A DNA stretch of 64,000 nucleotides from Clostridia bacterium (GTDB taxonomy: Bacteria > Bacillota > Clostridia > UMGS1883 > UMGS1540): NCBI GenBank assembly GCA_017442155.1, contig JAFSAU010000020.1, positions 1-64,000 of the forward strand. The letters run 5' to 3'. Shown piece by piece: positions 33,605 through 41,958 of this stretch; the first letter of the stretch is position 1, and the number at the start of each line of letters is the position of its first letter. Both the position numbers and the translations under genes were made by a program. The notes beneath the pieces are model-generated. The model saw only the letters and a program-made list of their open reading frames with translations, ran no database searches and was not told the DNA's origin.

Positions 33605-34268
33605 CGAAGCCGTTGCCGCCGCACTGGCAGAACTGAATGTGACCGAGGACATGGTTACGGTTGAGGTGCTGGAGGAAGGCAAAAAGGGATTTTTGGGTCT
33701 TGCCGGCAGGGACGCCAGTGTCCGTGTTACTGTAAACGAGGAATCCGCAGATGCGGACGAGGGAAAGGAAGCTGTGCTATCAGCCGCCCCAGCCGACACG
33801 GCTGATGGGGATTCTCCCATTGAAATCGCGGAAAATTTCCTGAAGCAAATTCTGGCATCCATGGAGCTGGAGGCTGACCTTTCGATTCAGTCGGGCGATG
33901 ATAATACGGTGGAAATCGACATCACCGGCGATGACATGGGTATTTTAATCGGTCGCAGAGGGGAAACGCTTTCTGCACTTCAGTATCTGACAAGCCTTGC
34001 CGTAAATCGCCGCACGGAGGACTATTACCGTATTGTCCTGGATACGGAGAATTACAAAAAACGCCGGGAGGAAACGCTGAAGCGTCTGGCAAAGAAGCTT
34101 GCCGGTAACGCTGTACGTTACAGAAGAAACGTAACGCTGGAGGCTATGAGTCCCTACGAACGCCGGGTTATTCACTCGGAACTGCAAAACGACCCCATGG
34201 TTACCACATATTCAACCGGTGAGGAACCGAACCGAAAGGTTGTTATTGTATATAAAGGCGGAAAATAA
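33570..34268 (+). CDS. jag: Jag/KhpB RNA-binding protein
   Basis: 232 residues. Jag_N domain (about 1-50: MKSVIKNAKSVDEAVAAAL... EEGKKGFLGLAGRDASV), a short acidic linker, a KH domain (about 85-160, with LIGRRGETLSALQYL) and a C-terminal R3H domain (SPYERRVIHSEL). KhpB proteins bind RNA with KhpA and influence division and sporulation. The ATG lies inside yidC after GGGAGG, overlapping by 35 bases, so translation is probably coupled. Confidence 0.94.
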   Translation: MKSVIKNAKSVDEAVAAALAELNVTEDMVTVEVLEEGKKGFLGLAGRDASVRVTVNEESADADEGKEAVLSAAPADTADGDSPIEIAENFLKQILASMELEADLSIQSGDDNTVEIDITGDDMGILIGRRGETLSALQYLTSLAVNRRTEDYYRIVLDTENYKKRREETLKRLAKKLAGNAVRYRRNVTLEAMSPYERRVIHSELQNDPMVTTYSTGEEPNRKVVIVYKGGK

Positions 34269-34303
34269 AAAAAGCCGCCGGACTTTTGTGCATGATTTTA
34301 TTA

Positions 34304-34341
34304 AGAAGGAATCTCGTCTTGGCGATTTTCCTTCTTTTTAT
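34304..34341 (+). terminator. Intrinsic terminator after jag
   Basis: AGAAGGAA (34304-34311) pairs with TTCCTTCT (34328-34335), with inner TCG/CGA pairing, then TTTTATT. The gap 34342-34512 holds only the inverted-repeat element remnant and the mnmE ribosome site. Confidence 0.75.
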
Positions 34342-34383
34342 TCGCATCCGTTCCTTTCCCATGTGTAATCAGGGAAAGTGTAA

Positions 34384-34443
34384 TGCAGTATTATGATAAA
34401 TTTATGTTTTTAAACCATATCGGGTTCAAGTCTTACTGCACTA
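34384..34443. repeat. Left-end remnant of the inverted-repeat element, inverted (copy R3)
   Basis: These 60 bases are the reverse complement of 11344-11403, with only a few differences, ending at the outer terminus GTCTTACTGCACTA. The rest of the element is missing, so this is a truncated copy or a solo end between jag and mnmE. Confidence 0.75.
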
Positions 34444-34512
34444 GGGTGACAGGAATTATCCGAACCTATACTATCGTCGCCCCGCCCGGGGCTAATTTCT
34501 GGAGGTATGCAT

Positions 34513-35874
34513 ATGAAAATTGATGATACAATTGCCGCCATCGCCACGCCACGCGGTACGGGCGGTGTGGCTGTTATTCGTATCAGCGGACCGGACGCAC
34601 TGCCGGTGGCTGACCGGGTTTTTTCGGCAAAAACAAAACCCAGCAAAGCCCGTCCCCGCCTTTTACAGTACGGCAAGGTCTGTGCCGGCGATACGGTACT
34701 GGATATGGGCATGTGCGTTACTATGCCCTCTCCTCACTCTTTCACCGGCGAAGATGTTTGTGAACTGCACGTCCATGGCGGTGCCCATCTGACGGAAACG
34801 GTTTTGCAGGCTGTGTTGGATGCCGGCGCACGGCTGGCACTGCCCGGTGAATTTACCCGGCGCGCCTTTCTGAACGGCAAGCTGGATTTAGCCCGGGCCG
34901 AAGCTGTGGGAGACTTGATCCATGCCGAAGCCGACCTGGCCGCTACCGCGGCTGTCAACCAGCTGGAAGGGCGTCTTTCTAAAAAAATATGTGCCATACG
35001 CGACAAAATCATTGACCTTACGGCTCGTCTGTCCGTCGCCGCCGACTACCCCGAGGAGGATATTGACTACTTGTCGTTAGACGGGTTTGCGGCAGAGCTG
35101 AAAGAAATTATTGCCGAACTGGACAGACTGATTGCCTCAGCTAAAGGCGGTCAGATGCTCCGCGAGGGCGTGCGCTGTGCCATTGTGGGACGTCCCAATA
35201 CAGGTAAGTCTTCGCTACTAAACGCCATTGTCGGCTCGTACCGTGCCATTGTAACTGCCGCCGCCGGCACCACACGCGACATTGTGGAGGAGGTTGTTTC
35301 CATGGGCGGCATTGCTGTTAAATTCGGCGATACGGCTGGCCTTCGCGAGGGCGAGGGAGAAGCAGAAAAAATGGGCATCGAAATGGCCCGTGCTTACGTG
35401 CAAAATGCAGATTTCTGTCTGGTGGTGCTGGACAGCAGCCGGGTGGAAAAGGCGGACCTGGAAATTTTGAATTTTGTAAAAGAAAAGCCCCATATCGTGG
35501 TACTGAATAAAAACGATATCGCGCAATTTTCCGGCGATTTTTCTTCTCCCTGTGTGCATCTTTCTGCCGCCTCAGGAGCAGGAATAGCTGACCTGGAAGC
35601 CGCCATTTCAGCACTTCTGGACTCGATGCTGGAGGGCGATTCGCTCCGCCGGGCCGACGCGGTACGCCTGACGAACACCCGCCAACGGGATGCCGCCGTG
35701 AAAGCCAGAGAGGCCACAACACTGGCCCTATCCACCATCGAAAACGGTTTCCCGCCGGACCTTACTGCCGTAGACCTGGAAAACGCGGCGGCGGCACTCG
35801 GCGAAATAATAGGTTTGTCCGTTTCCGACGAGGTCATCAGCCGGATATTTGAAAAATTCTGTCTGGGAAAATAG
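34513..35874 (+). CDS. mnmE: tRNA uridine-5-carboxymethylaminomethyl(34) synthesis GTPase
   Basis: 453 residues. N-terminal folate-binding TrmE domain ([22 protein letters not shown]), central helical domain, inserted GTPase domain (P-loop [15 protein letters not shown]3 DTAGLRE, G4 NKND) and the C-terminal catalytic ending FCLGK, whose cysteine is invariant. With MnmG it modifies U34 of certain tRNAs. The start is the ATG at 34513, seven bases after GGAGG; another ATG two codons earlier is too close. mnmG does not follow, unlike the usual order. Confidence 0.96.
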   Translation: MKIDDTIAAIATPRGTGGVAVIRISGPDALPVADRVFSAKTKPSKARPRLLQYGKVCAGDTVLDMGMCVTMPSPHSFTGEDVCELHVHGGAHLTETVLQAVLDAGARLALPGEFTRRAFLNGKLDLARAEAVGDLIHAEADLAATAAVNQLEGRLSKKICAIRDKIIDLTARLSVAADYPEEDIDYLSLDGFAAELKEIIAELDRLIASAKGGQMLREGVRCAIVGRPNTGKSSLLNAIVGSYRAIVTAAAGTTRDIVEEVVSMGGIAVKFGDTAGLREGEGEAEKMGIEMARAYVQNADFCLVVLDSSRVEKADLEILNFVKEKPHIVVLNKNDIAQFSGDFSSPCVHLSAASGAGIADLEAAISALLDSMLEGDSLRRADAVRLTNTRQRDAAVKAREATTLALSTIENGFPPDLTAVDLENAAAALGEIIGLSVSDEVISRIFEKFCLGK

Positions 35875-36004
35875 CCCTGCATGAGGTATATCTCTTTATA
35901 CTGCCAGCTGAATGTCGGTAAGTTAGATTCGGTTTTAAAATCGGATTTCAAGTGTTTTTAACGCAATTTGATACTGAATTTGTCTATTTCAAGACTATTC
36001 TTCC

Positions 36005-36853
36005 TTATCGACATCGCTTATGCAGAAAATCAATAAAATGCTTCACACTGCCGGTGTACGCCTGCTGCTTATAGTAGGCGTACACCGTATATCTTTCGTC
36101 AAAATCCGCAATGTCCAGATATGCCAGTCCCTTTGCCGCATCCTCCTTAAAATTCTCCCGCCCCGGTCCAATGCCAATTCCGGAAGCAATCAGTTTTTCG
36201 TAACACGCTGTGTCATTGCTCTGTACAACAATATTAGGTATAAAGCCCGCCTGACTGCAGGCCCTGCATAAAAGTGTATGCATATTGCTCTGTTCACCCC
36301 AGGAAATAAAGGATTGCCCCGAAAGCTGCCGCAAGGAATGTTTTTTTCTGCACAAGGGGCTGTCTGCCGCCGCTTTCATACGAATACGCATCGTATACAG
36401 TTCAAAGGTCTCATATCCTTCATACTTGTCTGTTTTCTCATCAATTATAATGTCATATTTTTCATACTCCGTTTCACCGAAATCATATACCGTCTTAAAC
36501 GTAATTTGCGGATGCTTTCCTTTGTATTCAATAATATAGTCTGTCATATCGCTCCGTATTGCCCGGACCAGCAGCTTGATTTCCCGACTCTCCCCACGCA
36601 TCGTCGTCAGAGCCTCCACCGCACTGTCCAGTGCCTCAAAAGCAATTCCCAAAGACTGCTGCAGCCGTTTTCCGTCTGCATTCAGAAGTATCCGGTTATA
36701 CTCCCGGTCAAACAGCCTGCATCCCAGCTCCTTCTCCAGCCTTTTAACAGAGGCAGACACCGATGTGGCGGGTACGCCATACCTTTCTGCCGTTTTTGCA
36801 AAGCTTCCCTGCTTTGCACTTTCATAAAAATACTTTAGTTGTAAAAGCTCCAT
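36005..36853 (-). CDS. LysR-family transcriptional regulator
   Basis: 282 residues. N-terminal helix-turn-helix (LQLKYFYESAKQGSFAKTAERYGVPATSVSASVKRLEKELGCRLFDR, residues 4-50, quoted here only by its ends in practice: LQLKYF to RLFDR) followed by a diverged effector-binding domain. AAGGAG precedes the ATG. A perfect 8-bp inverted repeat 38 bases upstream (36891-36913) is a likely autoregulatory site. The divergent gene at 37219 is the natural target candidate, though repeat copy B lies between them. Confidence 0.9.
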   Translation of the reverse strand: MELLQLKYFYESAKQGSFAKTAERYGVPATSVSASVKRLEKELGCRLFDREYNRILLNADGKRLQQSLGIAFEALDSAVEALTTMRGESREIKLLVRAIRSDMTDYIIEYKGKHPQITFKTVYDFGETEYEKYDIIIDEKTDKYEGYETFELYTMRIRMKAAADSPLCRKKHSLRQLSGQSFISWGEQSNMHTLLCRACSQAGFIPNIVVQSNDTACYEKLIASGIGIGPGRENFKEDAAKGLAYLDIADFDERYTVYAYYKQQAYTGSVKHFIDFLHKRCR

Positions 36854-36890
36854 GTTTTCTCCTTCTTTCCGAATATCGCAATTCTATTTT

Positions 36891-36913
36891 TTTAAATCAG
36901 CGAACGATTTAAA
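36891..36913. promoter_or_regulatory. Candidate LysR operator: TTTAAATC-N7-GATTTAAA
   Basis: A perfect eight-base inverted repeat with a seven-base spacer, located 38 bases before the LysR start. Spacing fits a dimeric LysR site. No comparable perfect repeat was noticed elsewhere in this intergenic region apart from the hairpin array. Confidence 0.55.
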
Positions 36914-36927
36914 TGCTATCTGTTTTT

Positions 36928-37112
36928 AATGAATTGACAACTGTCGTTGTCATGAATTGGCTAAAGCCATGAATTGTTGCTATCGCTCCATGAATTGAAT
37001 TGCCTTTACAATGCATGAAGTGCAATTCATGAGCCGTAAGGCTCAATTCATGAAATCGCAGATTTCAATTCATGCCGCAGGCAATTCATTGATTTCATCT
37101 TTGATGAAATCA
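36928..37112. repeat. Array of mini-hairpins separated by ATGAATTG/CAATTCAT (copy B)
   Basis: Same design as 10181-10336, with conserved units GAGCC-GTAA-GGCTC, GAAATC-GCA-GATTTC, GCC-GCA-GGC and GGC-TAAA-GCC, and an extra terminal hairpin GATTTCATC-TT(T)-GATGAAATC. Loops and some stem bases differ from copy A while pairing persists. It lies between the LysR gene and the promoter of 37219. Confidence 0.85.
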
Positions 37113-37158
37113 GTATACCACATTTACAAAGTTTGTACAACCCCATTTTATCCTATTG

Positions 37159-37187
37159 TTTACAATGTGGTAAAACTATTGTATACT
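37159..37187 (+). promoter_or_regulatory. Promoter of the ornithine cyclodeaminase-family gene
   Basis: TTTACA (37159-37164), 17-base spacer, TATACT (37182-37187), 32 bases before the ATG. Confidence 0.7.
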
Positions 37188-37218
37188 ATACCATATAAAA
37201 ACGAACGGAGGAGAAAAA

Positions 37219-38241
37219 ATGAGCAAAGCAGAAGTTCTGTTTCTGAACAACAAAGCTATGGACGCGTTGGGTGTCCGGGACATGCAGGCTGTAATGCATG
37301 ACGTAGAACGGGTATATGTCCTGTACCAAAACGGTGATATAATTGCCCCGGGCAAATGCGTTATGCGCTGGGGAAAAACAGTGGAGGATGAAAACACGTT
37401 GGGGCGAATCAACGCCATGCCCGGCTATATCGGCGGCGAGTATGATATCGCCGGTATCAAATGGATAGGAAGCGGCCCGCAAAATTACAAAAAGGGGCTT
37501 CCGCGCGCAAGTGTTACGGTTATACTCAATGACCCGGATACAAAGCTACCGGTCTGTATTGCCGACGGCACGGCAGTAAGCACCATGCGCACCGGTGCAT
37601 CCGGCGGCGTAGCCATAAAGCTCCTGGCTCCGTCCAATGCCGGAGTAATGACCCTATGTGGTGCCGGTGCCCAGGCTCCCACACAGCTGGAAGCCGCCCT
37701 GATTGCCCGCCCTTCCATACATTCTGTTTTTATCTATGACATTGTGCCGGAAAATGCACGCCGGTTTGCCTCGTACGTCATGGAGAAGTACAAAACTGTA
37801 CAGGCCATTCCTACACAAAATATTGAGGAAGCTGTTCGGAACAGTGACATTGTTGACTGTGTGACCCTGGCCGCCGAACCCTTTATACAAGGGAATTGGC
37901 TGAAAAAAGGCTGTCTTGTTATGAACATGGCCGATTTCGAGGTGGACTATGACTGCGTAAAAAGAACCGATAAAGTAGTGGTGGACTTCTGGGAAAGCGT
38001 TAAGCACCGCATGATCAGCACCGTGGCACTCATGTGGAAAGAGGGCCTCGTTCAGGATAATGATATTCATGCAGAGCTGGGTGAAGTTCTCGCCGGCAGC
38101 AAACGAGGACGGGAAAACGATGAAGAAATTATATATTTTAATGCTGTCGGTGCCGGTATTTTAGACATTGCTGTTACTGCCCGCTGCTATCGGAATGCAC
38201 TGCAAAACGGCGATGGCATTCCCCTTCCCTACTGGGAATAA
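37219..38241 (+). CDS. Ornithine cyclodeaminase / mu-crystallin family protein
   Basis: 340 residues. Family features: N-terminal SKAEVLFLNNKAMDALG, the substrate-side GYIGGEYDIAGIKWIGS and DGTAVSTMRTGASGGVAIKLLAP, and a Rossmann NAD(P) site at VMTLCGAGAQAPTQLEA. Members include ornithine cyclodeaminase, alanine dehydrogenase (archaeal type) and imine reductases such as those in opine or sbnB-like pathways. The glycine motif reads GAGAQ, as in the family. CGGAGGAG precedes the ATG. It is divergent from the LysR gene at 36005 and monocistronic; the substrate is unassigned. Confidence 0.85.
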   Translation: MSKAEVLFLNNKAMDALGVRDMQAVMHDVERVYVLYQNGDIIAPGKCVMRWGKTVEDENTLGRINAMPGYIGGEYDIAGIKWIGSGPQNYKKGLPRASVTVILNDPDTKLPVCIADGTAVSTMRTGASGGVAIKLLAPSNAGVMTLCGAGAQAPTQLEAALIARPSIHSVFIYDIVPENARRFASYVMEKYKTVQAIPTQNIEEAVRNSDIVDCVTLAAEPFIQGNWLKKGCLVMNMADFEVDYDCVKRTDKVVVDFWESVKHRMISTVALMWKEGLVQDNDIHAELGEVLAGSKRGRENDEEIIYFNAVGAGILDIAVTARCYRNALQNGDGIPLPYWE

Positions 38242-38350
38242 AGCATATATACAAAAAGTAAAAGAGAGATGTGAAAAGCTCGTTTTTTCGCTTCTCCTTT
38301 TCCATTTTTCTGTAACTTTGAAATTTTTTTGACTTTTTTTAAAAAAAGTA

Positions 38351-38379
38351 TTGACAAACCTTCCGAATTGTGGTATCAT
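38351..38379 (+). promoter_or_regulatory. Promoter of tRNA-Lys (and possibly cysK)
   Basis: TTGACA (38351-38356), 17-base spacer, TATCAT (38374-38379), 20 bases before the tRNA. The stretch 38242-38350 shows nothing else that I can support. Confidence 0.8.
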
Positions 38380-38398
38380 ATTCAAGTCGTCAAGATAC

Positions 38399-38474
38399 GC
38401 GCCATTAGCTCAGCTGGTAGAGCAACTGACTCTTAATCAGTGGGTCCCGGGTTCGAGTCCCTGATGGCGCACCA
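38399..38474 (+). tRNA. tRNA-Lys (anticodon CTT), CCA encoded
   Basis: 76 bases: acceptor GCGCCAT/ATGGCGC, D arm GCTCAGCTGGTAGAGC, anticodon arm ACTGA-CTCTTAA-TCAGT with CTT, T loop TTCGAGT, 3' ACCA. The T stem CCGGG/CCCTG has a C-U mismatch at its second pair, which is unusual for an otherwise ordinary tRNA. Confidence 0.94.
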
Positions 38475-38504
38475 AAAAAGCACTTCGTGAGAAGTGCTTT
38501 TTTT
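38475..38504 (+). terminator. Terminator after tRNA-Lys
   Basis: AAAAAAGCACTTC-GTGA-GAAGTGCTTTTTT, immediately after the CCA. It is 30 bases before cysK, with no promoter between, so cysK may depend on read-through. Confidence 0.85.
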
Positions 38505-38534
38505 AGCAAAATAAACTCTGACGGAGGAACTGCC

Positions 38535-39470
38535 ATGACTAAGATTTATACTTCTGCTGACAAGCTTATTGGAAACACGCCGCTTCTTGCCCTCACGCAT
38601 CTTGAAAAGAAGTATTCCCTTACAGCAAATCTTATCGCAAAGCTTGAATACTTAAACCCCGCCGGCTCTGTCAAGGACAGAGTTGCCAAGGCCATGCTGG
38701 ATGAGGCTGAGGCCGCTGGAATCCTTACACCGGATTCTGTAATTATTGAGCCCACTTCCGGAAACACAGGGATTGGACTTGCGGCTGTTGCCGCGGCGAG
38801 GGGCTATAGCATTATCATAGTAATGCCGGAAACCATGTCTGTTGAACGCCGGCAGCTTATGGAAGCTTTCGGTGCCAGGCTTGTTCTCACCGAGGGTGCA
38901 AAAGGGATGACGGGGGCAATCGAAAAAGCCGAAGCACTTGCAAAAGAAATTCCGCATGGCTTTATTCCTTCACAGTTTACAAATCCGGCCAACGCCCGCG
39001 CGCATCTGGAGACAACCGGTCCCGAAATCTGGGAGGATACCGACGGAAAGGTGGATATCTTCGTTGCTGGAGTAGGTACGGGCGGTACCATCACCGGTGT
39101 GGGCGAATACCTGAAATCCATGAATCCCTGTATTCAAATTGTTGGTGTGGAGCCAGCCTCCTCCCCGGTACTATCGGGAGGCACTGCAGGTGCACATCAA
39201 ATTCAGGGAATCGGCGCCGGTTTTGTTCCGGCGGTGCTGAACACTTCCATTTATGATGAAATGATTCCCGTTTCCGATGCGGATGCCTTTGAAGTGGCCA
39301 GATGCATCGGCAGAAGTGAGGGTGTGCTTGTAGGTATCTCGTCAGGCGCAGCGGCCTGGGCCGCAATTCAGCTTGCAAAACGCCCGGAAAATAAAGAAAA
39401 AAACATTATTGTGCTGTTTCCGGATACCGGCGACAGATATCTTTCCACTCCCCTTTTCTCGCAAAATTAA
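38535..39470 (+). CDS. cysK: Cysteine synthase (O-acetylserine sulfhydrylase)
   Basis: 311-residue PLP enzyme making cysteine from O-acetylserine and sulfide. The PLP lysine lies in [14 protein letters not shown], the substrate loop is [11 protein letters not shown], and the phosphate loop is [15 protein letters not shown]. The start is the ATG at 38535 ([13 protein letters not shown]), after GGAGG; an earlier in-frame start lies in the tRNA terminator. It ends at a shared bidirectional terminator with rpsU. Confidence 0.95.
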   Translation: MTKIYTSADKLIGNTPLLALTHLEKKYSLTANLIAKLEYLNPAGSVKDRVAKAMLDEAEAAGILTPDSVIIEPTSGNTGIGLAAVAAARGYSIIIVMPETMSVERRQLMEAFGARLVLTEGAKGMTGAIEKAEALAKEIPHGFIPSQFTNPANARAHLETTGPEIWEDTDGKVDIFVAGVGTGGTITGVGEYLKSMNPCIQIVGVEPASSPVLSGGTAGAHQIQGIGAGFVPAVLNTSIYDEMIPVSDADAFEVARCIGRSEGVLVGISSGAAAWAAIQLAKRPENKEKNIIVLFPDTGDRYLSTPLFSQN

Positions 39471-39526
39471 TTCTGACTGCATCGCACTCCATTGCAACGG
39501 GATATACCGGCAAAACAGTTTTTCTA

Positions 39527-39560
39527 CAAAAAAACGACCCTCTGAAAGGGTCGCTTTTTC
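39527..39560. terminator. Bidirectional terminator between cysK and rpsU
   Basis: CGACCCT pairs with AGGGTCG around a short loop; A tracts and T tracts flank both sides, so it can terminate both convergent genes. Confidence 0.85.
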
Positions 39561-39562
39561 TG

Positions 39563-39739
39563 TTACTTAAATTTACGCTTTCGTGCTGCTTCCGACTTTT
39601 TCTTACGCTTTACGCTCGGCTTCTCGTAATGTTCTCTCTTTCTAATCTCAGACAAAACACCGGATTTGGCACATTGGCGTTTGAATCTGCGCAGTGCGCT
39701 ATCTAAAGATTCATTATCTTTAATTCTGATTTCCGACAA
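39563..39739 (-). CDS. rpsU: Ribosomal protein bS21 (TTG start)
   Basis: 58 residues of basic 30S protein: [20 protein letters not shown] at the N-terminus, then [20 protein letters not shown] and a Lys/Arg-rich tail. The frame begins at TTG (39739), with GGAGGGAGG about seven bases upstream, and no ATG alternative exists; the TTG may lower its expression. It is monocistronic behind a consensus promoter and a leader of about 120 bases that can fold (39781-39860). Confidence 0.95.
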   Translation of the reverse strand: MSEIRIKDNESLDSALRRFKRQCAKSGVLSEIRKREHYEKPSVKRKKKSEAARKRKFK

Positions 39740-39780
39740 CTAAATCCCTCCCTCCGAGTTTCACAAAATTCCGGGAACTC

Positions 39781-39860
39781 TTTACGGCTTTATGCTAAGT
39801 ACACAGCCTTTCGGCATCCCGTTTCAAAATGTAAAGAAGCATTTTCTCTTCAGCCGTAAA
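39781..39860 (-). promoter_or_regulatory. Foldable 5' leader of rpsU
   Basis: The 5' end of the predicted transcript (TTTACGGCT, minus strand 39860-39852) is perfectly complementary to AGCCGTAAA at 39789-39781, about 40 bases before the start codon. A smaller ATGCCGAAAGGC-type hairpin lies inside. It could be an autoregulatory leader or simply a stable 5' end; I recognise no known riboswitch. Confidence 0.45.
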
Positions 39861-39867
39861 CATAATT

Positions 39868-39896
39868 ATTATACAGCACACGGAATTATATGTCAA
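39868..39896 (-). promoter_or_regulatory. Consensus promoter of rpsU
   Basis: Minus-strand TTGACA (39891-39896), 17-base spacer, TATAAT (39868-39873). Confidence 0.9.
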
Positions 39897-39955
39897 GAAA
39901 AACTTTTAAAATTTTCTCTCAGGAATGGAAAAATTAGATTTTTACGGATTTTTCA

Positions 39956-39984
39956 TTGACAAGCAGACGTAAAAAGCGTATAAT
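39956..39984 (+). promoter_or_regulatory. Consensus promoter of thrS
   Basis: TTGACA (39956-39961), 17-base spacer, TATAAT (39979-39984). It leaves a leader of only about 28 bases, so there is no T-box. Confidence 0.9.
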
Positions 39985-40018
39985 AATTTTATATATTTTT
40001 GAAAGAATCGGTGATACT

Positions 40019-41953
40019 ATGTTGAAAATTACTTTACGCGATGATGTTTGCTCCTTTGAAAGCGGCGTCACGGGAGGAGAAATTGCCAGAAGCATCAGCG
40101 AAGGTCTTGGCCGGGCCGCACTGGCTGTAAAAGTAAACGGCACTGTCTGTGCGCTGGATGCCCCCATCTGTGAGGATGCAACGGTGGAAATTCTCACCTT
40201 CGACAGCGAAGACGGTAAAAACGTGTACCGTCACACGGCTTCCCATGTGCTGGCGCAGGCTGTGAAACGGCTCTATCCGACGGCAAAGCTTGCCATCGGG
40301 CCCGCCATTGAAAACGGGTTTTATTATGACATTGATATGGACACCAACCTCTCCATGGAGGACCTGGATGCCATTTCAGCAGAAATGAAAAAAATTATTA
40401 AGGAAGATTTGCCGGTACGGCGTTTCGTTCTGCCGCGCGCAGAAGCTATCAAGCTTATGACTGAAAAGGACGAGCCTTACAAGGTGGAGCTTATTGAGGA
40501 TCTGCCGGAGGATGCCGAGCTTTCCTTCTACGAGCAGGGCGAATTTACAGACCTTTGTGCCGGGCCGCACCTTTCTTCCACAGGTAAGCTCAAAGCATTC
40601 AAGCTTCTCAGCGTAACAGGTGCCTACTGGCGCGGCAACGAGAAGAATAAAATGCTTCAGCGTATTTACGGCACGGCCTTCCCGAAGAATGCCGACCTCA
40701 CTGCCTATTTAGAGGCTCTTGAAGAAGCGAAAAAGCGCGACCATAATAAGATTGGCCGTGATTTGGAATACTTTACAACTTCCGAAGTTATCGGACAAGG
40801 TCTGCCCATCATGCTCCCCAAGGGCGCAATGCTTATGCAGACGTTGCAACGCTTTGTGGAGGATACGGAGGAAGCCTGGGGCTGGCAACGCACCAAAACC
40901 CCGCTGATGGCTAAAAGCGACCTGTATAAAATTTCCGGCCACTGGGACCACTACCGTGACGGCATGTTTGTACTGGGAGACCCAGACAGTGATGACGAGG
41001 TGTTTGCCCTCCGTCCCATGACCTGCCCCTTCCAGTATCAGGCGTATCTCAACCGCGGCCGTTCTTACCGTGATCTGCCCATGCGGCTCGGTGAAACCTC
41101 CACTCTGTTCCGTAATGAAGCTTCCGGCGAAATGCACGGCCTCATCCGTGTCCGGCAGTTCACCATTTCCGAAGGACATCTGATGTGTACTCCCGAACAG
41201 CTGGAGGGCGAATTCAAGCACTGTCTTGAGCTTGCCAACTACATGCTTAAAACCATCGGTCTTTACGAAGATGTAAGCTACCGTTTCTCCCAGTGGGATC
41301 CGAATGACCGCGACAAATATATCGGTACGGACGAGCAGTGGGATGAAGCGCAGGGCATAATGAAGCGAATCCTCGATAACCTGGGCATCGAATATGCAAT
41401 CGGTATCGGCGAAGCCGCTTTCTACGGTCCGAAGCTGGATATCCAGATTAAAAACGTACACGGCAAGGAAGATACACTGATTACGATTCAGGTTGACCAG
41501 ATGCTGGCTGAAAAGTTCGGTATGGAATACACCGCCGCCGATGGAGAAAAGAAGCGTCCCTACATTATTCACAGAACGTCTATCGGCTGTTACGAGCGCA
41601 CGATAGCTCTTCTTCTTGAAAAATATGCCGGCGCACTTCCCACATGGATGAGTCCCCAGCAGGTGCGCGTGCTTCCCATCAGCGAAAAGTATCTCGACTA
41701 TGCAAACGAAGTGTGCGGTGCCCTCCGCGCCGCAGGTGTCCGCACAGAGGTGGACAGCCGTGACGAAAAGATTGGGTATAAGATTCGCTCGGCCCAGCTG
41801 GAAAAGCTGCCCTATATGCTGATTGTCGGCGAAGAGGAGCAGAATGCCGGTGAGGTTGCTGTCCGTTCCCGCAAGGATGGAGATAAGGGTAAAATGAAGC
41901 TGGAGGCCTTCACTGCTCATGTAAAGGAAGAAATAGCTTCCAAAGCGAGGTAA
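40019..41953 (+). CDS. thrS: Threonyl-tRNA synthetase
   Basis: 644-residue class II synthetase. TGS domain (about 1-62), editing domain with HTASHVLAQAVKRLYP and the metal-binding CAGPHL, catalytic core from about 240 (motif 2 FRNEASGEMHGLIRVRQF; motif 3 HRTSIGCYERTIALLLE) and a C-terminal anticodon-binding domain. The start is the ATG at 40019 (MLKITLRDD) with a weak site. It leads a run with the threonylcarbamoyl-AMP synthase five bases downstream. Confidence 0.96.
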   Translation: MLKITLRDDVCSFESGVTGGEIARSISEGLGRAALAVKVNGTVCALDAPICEDATVEILTFDSEDGKNVYRHTASHVLAQAVKRLYPTAKLAIGPAIENGFYYDIDMDTNLSMEDLDAISAEMKKIIKEDLPVRRFVLPRAEAIKLMTEKDEPYKVELIEDLPEDAELSFYEQGEFTDLCAGPHLSSTGKLKAFKLLSVTGAYWRGNEKNKMLQRIYGTAFPKNADLTAYLEALEEAKKRDHNKIGRDLEYFTTSEVIGQGLPIMLPKGAMLMQTLQRFVEDTEEAWGWQRTKTPLMAKSDLYKISGHWDHYRDGMFVLGDPDSDDEVFALRPMTCPFQYQAYLNRGRSYRDLPMRLGETSTLFRNEASGEMHGLIRVRQFTISEGHLMCTPEQLEGEFKHCLELANYMLKTIGLYEDVSYRFSQWDPNDRDKYIGTDEQWDEAQGIMKRILDNLGIEYAIGIGEAAFYGPKLDIQIKNVHGKEDTLITIQVDQMLAEKFGMEYTAADGEKKRPYIIHRTSIGCYERTIALLLEKYAGALPTWMSPQQVRVLPISEKYLDYANEVCGALRAAGVRTEVDSRDEKIGYKIRSAQLEKLPYMLIVGEEEQNAGEVAVRSRKDGDKGKMKLEAFTAHVKEEIASKAR

Positions 41954-41958
41954 ATTCT

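Noticed and set aside
40709..41920. A 403-codon minus-strand open frame opposite thrS
   Set aside because: Antisense shadow of a conserved synthetase; no family resemblance.
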